Shown: positions 34,025 to 44,952 of the stretch, one piece after another
How positions within the stretch are numbered: the first letter of the stretch is position 1
Layout: each line of letters begins with the position of its first letter
Assembly: GCA_026008535.1 (NCBI GenBank)
Contig: BRKX01000011.1
Span: 47,600,183 to 47,664,182, forward strand
Reading direction: 5' to 3'
From: Perilla frutescens
Lineage: Eukaryota; Streptophyta; Magnoliopsida; Lamiales; Lamiaceae
Length of the DNA stretch: 64,000 nucleotides
The notes under the pieces: model-generated
Database searches by the model: none
What the model saw: the letters and a program-made list of their open reading frames with translations, nothing else
Told to the model about the DNA's origin: nothing
Translations under genes and position numbers: made by a program

Positions 34025-35345
34025 TTAGAGGGTCCAGTACTTTGAAGCATTGTCTTCGAGGTTCGTTAGTACTTTTCCTTCTGGTTCATAGGAAAAGTCT
34101 GCAATGAAATCTGATAGGACTTGTGATTTAATTGATGTTTGTGGAACGAAGTCAATATCGTACTCCCCGAATTCAATAGCCCATTTTGTCAATCTCCCCG
34201 CGAGGTCTGGCTTTCTTAGTACTGCTCTTAAGGGGAACTCTATGACTACTTTTATTGAATGGCTTTGAAAGTAGGGTTTCATTTTCCTGGAAGTCATTAC
34301 AAGTGCTAAGGCCAACTTTTCGAGCTGCGGGTATCTGGTCTCGGCATCTAGCAGCGATCGGCTGGTGTAGTATACGGAGTGTTGTCTTCCCTCATTTTCT
34401 CTAACAAGCACTGCACTGACAGAGTTAGTAGAAACAGATAAATAAACAAGGAGTACCTCTCCGTCGATTGGTTTGGATAGAAGAGGTGGACTTGCGAGGT
34501 ATTCCTTAAGGTCTTCGAGAGCTTTGGCGCATTCCGGGGTCCATTCAAAGTCTTTGTTTTTTCGTAGAGTCTAAAAAAACGCTCGGTTTCTTTCTGAATA
34601 TTTGGATATGAAGCGGCTAAGAGCTGCTAGTCGACCGATCAATTTTTGGACGTCTTTAGGGTTTTTGGGATGTTAGATATTTCGAACTGCCCTGATCTGG
34701 CTGGGGTCGGCTTCAATTCCTCTTTTCGTTACTAGATATCCCAGGAATTTCCCAGACGTTACTCCAAAAGCGCATTTGGTGGGCTTCAACTTCATGTTGT
34801 ACCGTCGTAGGACATTGAAGGTTCGTTGTAGATGCATGACATGGTCTTGAGCCCGTACTGATTTGACTAGCATGTCATCGATATATACCTCCATTGTTAT
34901 GCCGATGAGCTCTTCGAACATTCGATTTACCAACCTTTGGTATGTTGCACCTGTATTTTTTTAGTCCAAAAGGCATAACTTTATAACAGAACATACCTCG
35001 ATGTGTAATGAACGCTGTTTTTTCTTGGTCTTCGTGGTGCATTAGGATTTGATTGTATCCTGAGAATGCGTCCATGAAGCTCATGAGCTCATGGCCTATC
35101 GTTGCATCGACTAGTGCGTCTATATGTGGTAGGGGGAAAGAATCTTTAGGGCACGCCTGATTGAGGTCGGTGAAGTCTATGCATAAGCGGTTCTTTCCAT
35201 TCTTTTTTGTTACCACTACGACGTTTGCTAACCATTCAGGATAATGAACTTCACGGATATGTCCGTTCTTTAATAGTTTGTCGACTTTCTCGTCCACGAT
35301 TTTATTTCTTTCCGGGGTGAATTTGCGTCTTTTTTGCTTGATTCG
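34025..35345 (-). pseudogene. Gypsy reverse transcriptase and RNase H
   Basis: RT fingers/palm: KLLKNGHIREVHYPEWLANV, RLCIDFTDLNQACPKD, FMDAFSGYNQI, VMPFGLK, then YIDD at 34874-34885 and KCAFGVTSGKFLGYLV. A frameshift sits in the seven-T run 34956-34962 (seven A on the coding strand), right after FGLK. RNase H follows (VLLVYLSVSTNSVSAVLV, YPQLEKLALALV) with further stops near 34570 and 34677. Confidence 0.92.
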
Positions 35346-36115
35346 GGTTTTTTCCGGGTCTACCTACAATTTGTGAGTTATAATGGAGGGGTCGATACCT
35401 GTCATATCCTCGAATGACCATGCAAAGCAGTCATGATGTTCTTTGAGGAATTCGATCAATTGCTCCCTGATGTTCGAGGTTAATCTGGACCTGATGGACA
35501 CCTTATGATCTGAATATTCGGGATGAATTTGTATTTCGTTGAGGTCTTTGACTTTTAGTTCTTCATAACTTCGATCTTCAGCACTTGATAAGGTTGAGCC
35601 GACCTCTATCTGGTTAACCTCAATGAATACTTTCTATTTGAATGTAGTGACGTAGCATTCTCTTGACGAGATCTGTTCTCCTCGTACCGATCGAACTCCC
35701 TATGGGGTAGGGAACTTCATGATTTGGTGATATATTGAGGGTACTGCTCGGAGTTCATGGATCCAGGGTCGTTCCATAATCACGTTGTACGCTAAAGGTG
35801 CGTCTATTACCTAAAATTTTGTGAGGAAGTTGAGCCCCTCAATGTAAGTGGGAAGCGTGATTTCTCCTAAGATTGTTTTGTGTTCTCCGCTGAAGCCGAT
35901 CAATGTTGTAGACCTCTTTACGATATCTGTTTCTTTCACCTGCATTCCTTTTAAAGTGCTAAGGAAGATCATGTTAGAGGAACTCCCGTTATCGATGAGA
36001 GTTCATTTGATTAAACAGTTCGATATTAAAAGAGAAATAACTAGTGCATCGTGGTGTGGGAGTGAGAGTTCAGATACTTCACTACTGGAGAAGCTGAGGG
36101 TTGCCTGATCATCAG
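35346..36115 (-). pseudogene. Gypsy protease and linker
   Basis: Minus-strand reading shows LIDNGSSSNMIFLSTL (active Asp codon at 35991-35993), then YNVIMERPWIHELRAVPS, the Tat-type aspartic protease, followed by the linker SNIREQLIEFLKEHHDCFAWS that precedes RT. Several in-frame stops (for example near 35812, 35702, 35635) break it. Confidence 0.85.
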
Positions 36116-36227
36116 GTTCAGCTTCTTTAGGTATGTTTGCTGTATATTTGAGGGACCGGCAATGCCTCTTTGCCGATGACTGGGAGACGCCACTGACCTC
36201 CGAACCCCCGGTTATGCAATTTAGCGT

Positions 36228-37259
36228 TCAATTGATTCTCGGGGGTTTGATTGGCTGAGTTTCCGTATGATTGTCTCTTCTATTCCAATTTTCTCTTTTT
36301 TTTGAGGTTAGGAGATTGACTAAGTGACCTCTTTTGAGAAGCTCGATCACTTCAAGTCTAAGTGCGATGCAGTCGTCTATTCTATGCCCATGGTCGTTGT
36401 GGAAGTCGCAAAATTTGATCTTGTCTCGCTCATTGTCATGTGTTCTCATCTTTGGGGGCCATTTGACGTTTTGACCGAGCCTCTTCAATACATTCACGGC
36501 TTCCGGAGGTGTTATGCAAAGATTATATTCGGGTAACCTTCTGTCTGGGCGTTCGGGTAGTCTCCTATCTCTGGGGTCGAATCTGGGGTTGCGAGGATAT
36601 GGATCTGCTCGATACCTCTCGTTTCTGATGTGAGACATGTGTTCCTTGTGAGGTTGATCGTTCCGGGGTCTAAATTTGGATGATTTTGCTTCATCTTCTT
36701 CCCATTTAATCTGTGCCCATGCTTTGGCGAGGACATCTTCCATTGTCTTGCACGGATATTTTGTTAATTCTTTGTAAAGATCTGAACTCCTTTTTAAGCC
36801 TTTCCTGAAGGCTGATACGGCGGTGTCAACATTGCATCCTGGGATCGATACTTTTTCTCTATTGAATCGTCCTACAAAGCTTCGTAGAGTTTCCTCCGAT
36901 TTTTGGATCACTGTGTAGAGATTGTCAGCGTGTTTCTCAATCCTCCAGCTACTAGCGAACTGTTCAACGAACATGTCATTGAGTTGAGCGAATGTAGAGA
37001 TCGACGAGTTTGGTAAACTTGTAAACCATTGGAGTGCTGGTCCGGATAGGCTGCTTCCGAACACCTTACACATCCCGGCTTCCCTACTTTGTCGCGGGAT
37101 TGAAGTGCCATCAAACAGTTTCATAGATGGGAAGGTAAATTTCGGAGGCATCTCCACAAGGCTGATTTCCTCTGTAAAGGGAGAATCTGCGAAGCTCGTC
37201 GGGGCCGTTTTGCGAATAGGGGCGGGAACTCTGGGGATTCGTGTGAGCATTTCCTCCAA
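36228..37259 (-). pseudogene. Gypsy gag, internally deleted
   Basis: Frame of 343 residues in Retrotrans_gag style: PPKFTFPSMKLFDGT, MCKVFGSSLSGPALQWFTSL, QLNDMFVEQFASSWRI, EETLRSFVGRFNREKVSI, and the zinc-like KFCDFHNDHGHRIDDCIALR near the end. The usual stretch between FDGT and the PRQSREA segment (family members have roughly 25 more residues) is missing, so an in-frame deletion probably occurred near 37100. The frame stays open, but the start shown may not be the true one, since gag-like sequence may extend upstream to the primer site. Confidence 0.88.
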
Positions 37260-37725
37260 CCGCTTCAGTTTATTCTCGACCTCAATTTCAGGTTGGATTT
37301 CGATGTATTGGAAGCCCGGGGGAGGTCTAAGATACGGATCACTAGCATCTTCCTTGTTCTGTTATCCTTCGCTGGTTCCTGCAATGTTTTGGTTAGCAAT
37401 TTCGTTAGCAGAATTTAAAAGTACATGTTCGCGTAGCTGACTGGTTTTTCGAATTCGAGGGGGTTGTCAATGGAATCCGTTAGGGAATTAATTCGGTGAA
37501 CTGAATGTTTCCATCCGAGCTTTGAGGACTGAGTTTTCTGTTCGAATGGCCGCGAGTTCCACAACGGTGGAGTCGAGTCATTGTTGGATCGCTCGCAGCA
37601 CTTGAGCAATATCTCTGTTTCCTCCTGCGGGAAGGGTTATTAATGGCGAATCCCTCCGATTGTCTTGAGGATTCGGGGTCGTACCGTTTCGGCCGTCGAC
37701 TGTCATCTTTAATATGGTTGATCAG

Positions 37726-37744
37726 AGCCCCACGGTGGGCGCCA
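37726..37744 (-). other. Gypsy primer-binding site
   Basis: Minus strand TGGCGCCCACCGTGGGGCT starts 3 nt from the 5' LTR. This form is characteristic of many plant Tat/Retand-type elements. Confidence 0.85.
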
Positions 37745-37747
37745 AAT

Positions 37748-38226
37748 TATAGTTGGTCGATTTCTACAATTAACTTGATATTAAGTTCGAGCTCTGGCAA
37801 CCAGAAAGATTTCTCGAGGCCGAAGAAAGAGATCGAAATGAGATTAAGCACATATATGGGGGATAAAGTATAGTTCTAACCAGATTCTTGAATATTCGAA
37901 TGATCCCTATGCTTCACTCCTTTGTGATATTTATATCCATGGAGCTATAACCTTTTTTCTGATAAATAAGGGATTCTCCCTTATTTTCGGGGATAAATAC
38001 TTATCTCTACAAGGGTTTTGACCGAGTCATGTCTATCTTCTAACGTCCCCCTTTTGACTTAGTCTCTTAGTTTCGAGCTCTACACCGGCTTGCTCTTTAT
38101 CTCTTCTTCGAGATCGACCCTCTCGACCTCTGAACGTTGGGCCTCGACGCGCATCTACTAGGCCCTAAGACCCTTGAACGAGCATGGGCCTTGCTTATTG
38201 GGCTTTGATAAAAATAGACCTCTACA
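37748..38226 (-). repeat. Gypsy 5' LTR
   Basis: 479 bp. The edge next to the primer site ends TATA rather than TACA by mutation. It has 14 bp (ttgcttattgggcc-like) absent from the 3' LTR near 38190. Confidence 0.94.
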
Positions 38227-40769
38227 ATAGACAATGCAAATTAATTACTTGTAATGTGTTTTATTTATTATCTTCAAAATCTATACCTATATAAAAAGTG
38301 TGGATGTTTCTTACAAAATATGATTTGCCTATTATATTCATGATCTACACTTAATTTAAGAGTAAAAAAGTAATATAATATATCTAACTATTTATAAATA
38401 ATTATTTATAAATATAATATATTATATTTATTTCAATAGTTTTGGTAATACTTAAACTCTATTATATAAAATTATCCCAAAATAATAACAAAATTATGTC
38501 TTTAGTATATTATATTTATTTCAATAGTTGTTATAATTAAACTCTATTATGTAAAATTATCCCATAATAATATCAAACTTATTTCTTTAATAAGGTATAT
38601 AGATATAAGATTAATGTTTGGCCGCCAAAAAAAAAGGGGTTGCTTTATAGAATCGATTAATATGACTGCAAGTCTGCAACTATCTTAAAAGAATCTATAA
38701 ATTGAGATTGGTTTTATTTTAATTAATTTATAACATATAACATGAGTTAAATGAATGTACCCACAATATTTTTTTAAGGAAAATAAACAATCTAAAATTA
38801 TGAAATAACCAAGACATATATCAAATGTGTCAATATAATATCTCGAATCCTCAAGAAAGACAATCATTTAATTTGTCCTTTTAATGGGGCTCCGATCTTT
38901 CAGGTTATCGATATGTGATAACTAGGACTTTGAGGTTTTGAGTTTTTCTTATTTTTATAAATTCATTTAGAAAATCATTTAATTTATCCACTATGACTGC
39001 AAGTGTGCAACTGGTTGGCCCGCTATGGTTGGCCCACTATAAGATTCATGACTGGGCATTTTTCTCACATCATTCCGTTTTTGGCATCATTCAATATTAT
39101 CCATTTTTAATAATTAATTAACTTTGTTAATATAATTCTTCTCCTAATAATAATATAACTCTATAATGTTAATATAATTTTTCTCCTAATTATAATAGGA
39201 CTCTAAAATTATCTATATAAATCATTGGCTTTCAACTGCTAATTGTTACGAATAATAGTTCAGAAATCCATTCTCACTTTACAAATTTCATTGTCAATTG
39301 TTACGAAAATTCAATCACTTCAACATAACACATTCATTATTTTGATATTTTCACAATTATGAATATCCATAATGCATCGTCCACATCAAGTTCATCTTCA
39401 GGTAAATTTTAAATTTATTAAAATCTTAATTTGATGTAATTGAATTCTTTTAATAAATTTATCCCAAAATAATAACAAAATTTTTTCTTTAGTTTAAAGG
39501 GGCCAAACACATTACATCAGCATATGCTCTTAGTATTTTATCATTAATATTATTTTTTCGAGATAATTATTTATAATCTTAGAGATCATACTTTGTTCTA
39601 TAAATAACAATAGAATTGAAATGCATGCATCGTATTTTATGTTTTTACTTGCTTAATAGTGTAAACTTTTATTTTCACTATATGAAATCATGTTTTTAGA
39701 ATTAAGTGGCACTTTGTAGTACTTGAGTAATAAGTAGCTAATGGACTTTTCGTTTTCAGAGAAGTAGTACTACCCTAAATCTAAATATGTATTATAATAT
39801 TAAAATACAACATCCCAAAATAAAATAGAAAGAAGAATTAGAAGAAAAATCAAAATAACTATGTTATCTAGAAAAAAAAAGAATTATTGAAGAACTTGAT
39901 TGTACATGTACTACTTTTAATCATATAAAATGAGAATGAACACATCAATTTCAATGAATAAATTAAAACTTAGCATTTTGGTTGTATATTATGGAACCAA
40001 ATTTTTTTAAATTTTCTTTCATACCATATAACATGAATCAGAATACACACATGCATGTATATTGCAAGTGCATCGTCGTTTATTATGCTTTTAAAGTGGG
40101 TATCAAGAAATTAATATACCTTAATGAGGACCACATAAAAAATATGATACACTAAATATTAATTTTGGTATATAATATTTAGATGAGTTGACATATATAT
40201 ATCCGTCTCATGCACCAACCATCAAAATTTAACTACTCTTGTTCATTTTCGGCTTATCAATTTATCATTTTTTGTTTAATTAATTAGGAAGGAAACTCGC
40301 AGTCACAATCATAAAATCTTAATGATTATGATTATATAAAGATTTTAATAATAATGTCATATTGCTAAAAGAAATATTATTAGTCGCTATAAACTTACGT
40401 ATGTGAAAACAATGTATTCATCAAATTTTATTAACTGTATATTAATTATATTTATTTCAATAGTTTTGTTATAATTGAACTCTATTATATAAAATTATCT
40501 CAAAATAATAACAAACTTATTTCTTTAATAAGGTATATAGATATAAGATTAATGTTCGGCCACCCCAGAGGTATTGTCAAACCTTTCCTAAATTAATCTT
40601 TTTTATGTGGATTTAATTATACTGGATTGTGTACTTACATTTTAATTGTAAGAAATGGTTTTATAAATTTTGTAATTACAAAAATGGTAAAGCCAGTGTC
40701 TAAAACCAAAAAAACATTGTTTTAATAACCAAAAAAGAACAACTGTATATTTTCATTTACTTCATCCAG

Positions 40770-41216
40770 TGTAACATTGGATAAAGAATTGGCATATGCA
40801 AGACGAGGAGTGTATTCTTTTCGAGCACAAGGAATTTTTAATCATGATCTTCCAAGATTGAGACCTAATAATACAAGTCCAAGTTTTTTTTAATTATACT
40901 TTTCTGAGACGGGAACTGAGGTTGAGAACATAATGAATAAATTGAAAAATTCAAATATATCAGAAGCAGTTGTGAAGAAACTAATAAAAAACTTCATATC
41001 TCAAAAAACGTGAACTTAGATCAACGAGTATACAATTCTTCAAATGCAGATCAAGTTGCAGCTATATGGGTTGAAAGAAATAATGATAACATTCCATTGG
41101 AACGAGATATTGTCGTTCATGCTCATTCCAGCGAGAGACACAAAATAAAACATTATTATAGATGTTATGACCTACTGCAATATCCACTTCTTTTTTCAAG
41201 AGGCGAAACAAGTTGA
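40770..41216 (+). pseudogene. Helitron Rep-helicase fragment, N-terminal part
   Basis: Reads LDKELAYARRGVYSFRAQG, then (after stops) NLDQRVYNSSNADQVAAIWV, RDIVVHAHSS and HYYRCYDLLQYPLLF. These are conserved blocks upstream of the Rep domain of plant Helitron proteins. Stops near 40890, 41009 and 41215. Confidence 0.85.
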
Positions 41217-41499
41217 CGTCAAAATATTAAAAATTGCTTTATTTTAATTAAGATATCTTAATTGCAACACATTCATTCAAATCAATTGTCCAGATTCATA
41301 TTCACTGACGGCTGATTACCGTTATTTTATCCTGTTCATTATATATTTCCTCCTCTGAAATTATCATTCTAGACTATCTCAACAATAGTTAGTACAAATC
41401 AAGTAACGAGTCAAGACCTTATATTTCCACACTTTAAATTGAATTTTGAAAAGATTTTATTCAATGATTGGGCTATATTTACATATATCTTTTGGGTCA

Positions 41500-42830
41500 T
41501 TTTGATATGAATTGATCTAGTTAATTGCCGTCTAATAGTGTTTTGTGGAAGAAAAATGTGTTTTGAAAGCATTACAGGTAATTAACACAAATTTGGAAAG
41601 ATTGGCCTATTTTTGAGATAATGCAGCCAAGTGGAAGAAGAGAAGTTGAAACAAGAAGAGTCTGCAGAACATGTCGTATGGGCATACTGCAGGAAAGAAC
41701 GGGCCGAGAATCTGGAAGCTGGGCCTGAGCGCGAAGAGTTTGGGCCTGAGCGCGAATTTCACTTAGCAATTAGGTCTGGACGCGACTGTGAAGAGTTCCA
41801 CCGCCTTAAGGAGTCCTCCTTTTGCTAATTATCTAGTTGGATTATATTAGGGTTTTATTTCCTTGTTCAATACTACTCTATTAAGGATATTATTTATGGA
41901 TTAGGATTTATCTCTTCCATATTCCATCCATAGACGCAGCAGAGCAGAGACGTATTCTCTGTAGATTATATTCTTCTTTCCGGTTCGTATTTTCCATCGC
42001 TACAATTGAGAATATTTTTGCTATTCAAATTAGATTATGAATTCAAGCTAAGTTCATTTTATTCCGGTGAAGATTAATGAAGCCCTGACATAATTATACT
42101 GTGAGATCTAATTGTTCTTTTTATTTTGATTAATTGCATGTATATGTTATTTTCGATAATTCGAGTCGTTAATTGTTTCGATATTGCTAGATAGGTACAC
42201 ATATTTAGTAGATCGGAATTAATTAGTAGCCAATTAAACCGGTCATCCGTAATTGTGGTTTAAGTTTAATTAGTGGTAAAACGGTTCTTCAGAACCAGGG
42301 GAATAACAGTCTTAATTCAACGGTCATGCGTCAGAGTCTGTTAGTTTTGAATCGGGTTTCTCTAGTGTCTAATGTTGTCGGCTCATTAAATCTATAAATC
42401 GTCTCTTACGGTTGTCAGTCGATTAGGGAAATAATTGGTGAAGCGTCTTCCTGATTATCGAGAAACTACGGAGAAATTAGGCAGCGTCAGAAGCGTCTTT
42501 GGTGGCTATAACTGATTTGCATGAATTAATTAGAATTATCTTTGTATCGAGGATCGGTATGATTAAGCTAGGGTGGAGTTAATTAGAAACCGGAATACTC
42601 TATAATTTGTTATTCGTTAATCTCTGTTTATTTATTTATTTTCATATTTACTTTACAACAACAAATTTCATTGGGAAAGTTTGGTTTCTGCAGATTGGAA
42701 GTTTAGGGTAATTCTCGTCGATCCTTTGAGAGACGATCTCGCTCATCGTTGTACTGTGCAGTAAGGGCATACCGACTGCTGTCGGGAAATTTATTTTTGG
42801 TGTAAAACGACGCACCATTCAACCATCCTT
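41500..42830. repeat. LTR-like insertion, family unresolved
   Basis: A block of different composition inside the Helitron. It has gcctgagcgcgaa twice (41722-41756), a terminator-like leader, and an end cctttgagagacgatct...gtaaaacgacgcacc that resembles plant Gypsy LTR ends. No second LTR, primer site or target duplication was found, so a solo LTR is a guess. The ORF over 41631-41828 is not recognisable. Confidence 0.35.
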
Positions 42831-43164
42831 CTAAACTCCTTTTGACTCATCCGGGACCAACGAATTACATCTCAACAAAGAGATTGAAAAATAAAAACTT
42901 ACATTTATGTAAAGATTATAAACTAATCTCATTGTTCTAAATAAATTGTATATCAATAATCAAGAATTACCTCAACATCAATCATTAACGATGGGAAAAA
43001 GGATAAGAGGAATAACATTCAATCAATGATTTGATTCATTTAATATAAGTTATTTAAATAGTTCTTAATAGAAAACATATAATTTAGTTGTGGTAACTAC
43101 AATGTGTGTGTGTGTGTGTGTGTTTGTGTTATGAATCATGTTATATGGTATATGATAGAGAATT

Positions 43165-43490
43165 GAAATGAAAGAAGTTGGTAAAAGAATTGTTCTTCCT
43201 ACAGCATTTATTGGTAGTCCAAGAGATATGAGATGTAGATATCTTGATGCATTGACATTAGTATAAAAATTTGGTAAGCCAGATTTATTTATTACAATGA
43301 CTTGCAATCCAGGGTGGAGAGAAATACAAGAAAAATTACATGTCGGGCAAACAGCTCAAGATCGTTCGGATTTAACATTAAAAGTATTTTGAGCAAAGTT
43401 ACAAGACTTGAAAGATCAATTATTTAAGAAGATATTTGGAAATGTAGTTGCACATGTTCATATAATTAAATTTCAAAAAAGGGAAGATTT
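43165..43490 (+). pseudogene. Helitron Rep domain fragment
   Basis: Reads GKRIVLPTAFIGSPRDMRCR, KFGKPDLFITMTCNPGWREI, QDLKDQLFKKIFGNVVAHVH and ends IKFQKR, just before where the HUH histidine motif and catalytic Tyr region should be. The next sequence belongs to the helicase part, so the catalytic centre is deleted. Stops near 43264 and 43389. Confidence 0.9.
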
Positions 43491-43699
43491 CAAAAGGAAA
43501 GATGATCTTTCAGTTGAACAACAAGTTTCTAAAATATTAAAAAGCTTGAGCATTTTCTTGGAAAACATGGGGAAAAATATAAACTCGTATGATCTTCCAG
43601 ACATTCCTATCTCAATTGACACAACAGACAATGCATGTCCTAGAAAGATACAAGATGAAATGTCAATATAAATATCGGAAGAAGATCATGACGCAGAGT

Positions 43700-44475
43700 T
43701 AAAGTTAAATGTTGAACAATGAAATTTTTTTTCAATTATATTGGAAAGCATAGAGAAAGAAAAAGGCGAATTTTTTTATAGATGGACCGGGTGGAATTGA
43801 AAAAACATTCTTATACCGTGCATTGTTACCTCATCTCAGATTAAGAAAAAAATTGCACTTGCAACAACAACTTCTGGAGTTGCTGCTGGAATAATGTCGG
43901 TAGAAAGAATAACACATTCACGATTAAAAATTCTAATAAATGCAGATGAATCAAGTGAATGTTCAATTTCTAAATAGAGTGCAATTGCAGAATTGTTGCG
44001 TAGAGCACAATTAATTATATGGGATGAAGCACCTATGGCAAACAAATGGGCAATTGAAAATGTAAATAAACTATTGAAGGATGTGATGGGGAATGATAAG
44101 GATTTTGGTGGAAAAGTTTTAGTATTTAGAGGAGATTTTAGGCAAGTATTGCCCATAGTGCCCAAAGCTACAATTCAACAAAATATATCAGTAAGTTTGG
44201 TAAAGTCTTATTTGTGGCCGAGAATGAAAAAAATAACTTCGTCAAACAATATGAGATCGAAGAACGACCCAGAATACAGTCAATTCTTGCTTAGAGTTGG
44301 AAATGGTGAAGAATCGACAGATTCTGAAGACAACATCAAAATTCTAGATGAAATTGTCATAGGGTATGATAATGAAGAAAATTCTGTAAAAAAGGCTAAT
44401 CAAAGCCATTTTCCCGAATTTACAAAAAAATACACATTCGGCAGAGTACATGATAAATCAAATATTTATTTATGA
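43700..44475 (+). pseudogene. Helitron PIF1-type helicase fragment
   Basis: A decayed Walker A region (DGPGGIEKTFLYRALL in shifted frames, about 43780-43825), ALATTTSGVAAGIM, Walker B LIIWDEAPM (about 44010-44037) and VLVFRGDFRQVLPIV (motif III). The open part is 43993-44475. Helicase motifs IV-VI are missing. Confidence 0.88.
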
Positions 44476-44952
44476 AGTATTATAAGTTGTAGTTATCTCT
44501 ATAACATCACTTATCTCTTTTCTATGTTATATTTACTACTTTCATTCTTCGTTAATTAATTTTATTATGATTAGAACATATAAAATATTTAACATTTAAA
44601 CATTATAAAACTTATATTAATATATCTAAACAAAAAAAGGACAAAACATGTGCAACGCACGTATCCTCTGCTATTAATTATAAAACTGTATTTTTTTATT
44701 TTTTTCTTTTCTTTTTGCCTAGATTGTCATATATACTATCGTAGTTTTTTTAATTAAAAAAAAAACACACACACACACACTTCTATTGATCATCCTTCCT
44801 CATTTAAAATAATATTTTCTACCATTCATTTTAAACTTTTTTAATTACTTCTTAATTATAGCTTTGGGTGACAAAGAAGCCAGATCCAAAGCAAATGACT
44901 GGTTAATTTTAAATTTGATTCTGGGTATATATATATATATATATATATATAT

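Larger units (their letters stand above)
27931..38226 (-). mobile_element. Ty3/Gypsy LTR retrotransposon, Tat lineage
   Basis: Element of 10,296 bp on the minus strand, with a perfect 5-bp TSD ATAGA (27926-27930 and 38227-38231). Order 5' to 3' on the minus strand: 5' LTR 37748-38226, primer site, gag, protease, RT, RNase H, a second archaeal-type RNase H, integrase, long 3' region with an antisense ORF, polypurine tract, 3' LTR 27931-28395. The dual RNase H, extra antisense ORF and TGGCGCCCACCGTGGGGC primer site are Tat-lineage traits. LTRs differ at roughly 20 positions plus a 14-bp indel (about 4-5% by eye), so it is older than the Copia element. Pol has many stops. Confidence 0.95.
38280..44673 (+). 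mobile_element. decayed Helitron with Rep/helicase remnants
   Basis: The proposed 5' terminus is a|tctatacctatataaaaagt at 38280, a Helitron-style start. The 3' end near 44673 shows gtgcaacgcacg (short hairpin) then tatcctctgcta|t, a degenerate CTRR-T terminus. Inside are Rep-helicase fragments (40770-41216, 43165-43490, 43700-44475) in the right order and orientation. The 5' part has long direct repeats (tatttatttcaatagtttt...ataagattaatgttyggcc at about 38406, 38500 and 40437). Heavily mutated and internally deleted. Confidence 0.7.

Noticed and set aside
41572..41828. Overlapping ORFs in the LTR-like block
   Set aside because: Short, open on both strands because of a GC-richer patch; no recognisable domain.
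43065..43307. Minus-strand 80-codon ORF
   Set aside because: Antisense to the Helitron Rep fragment and extended by a (tg)n tract.
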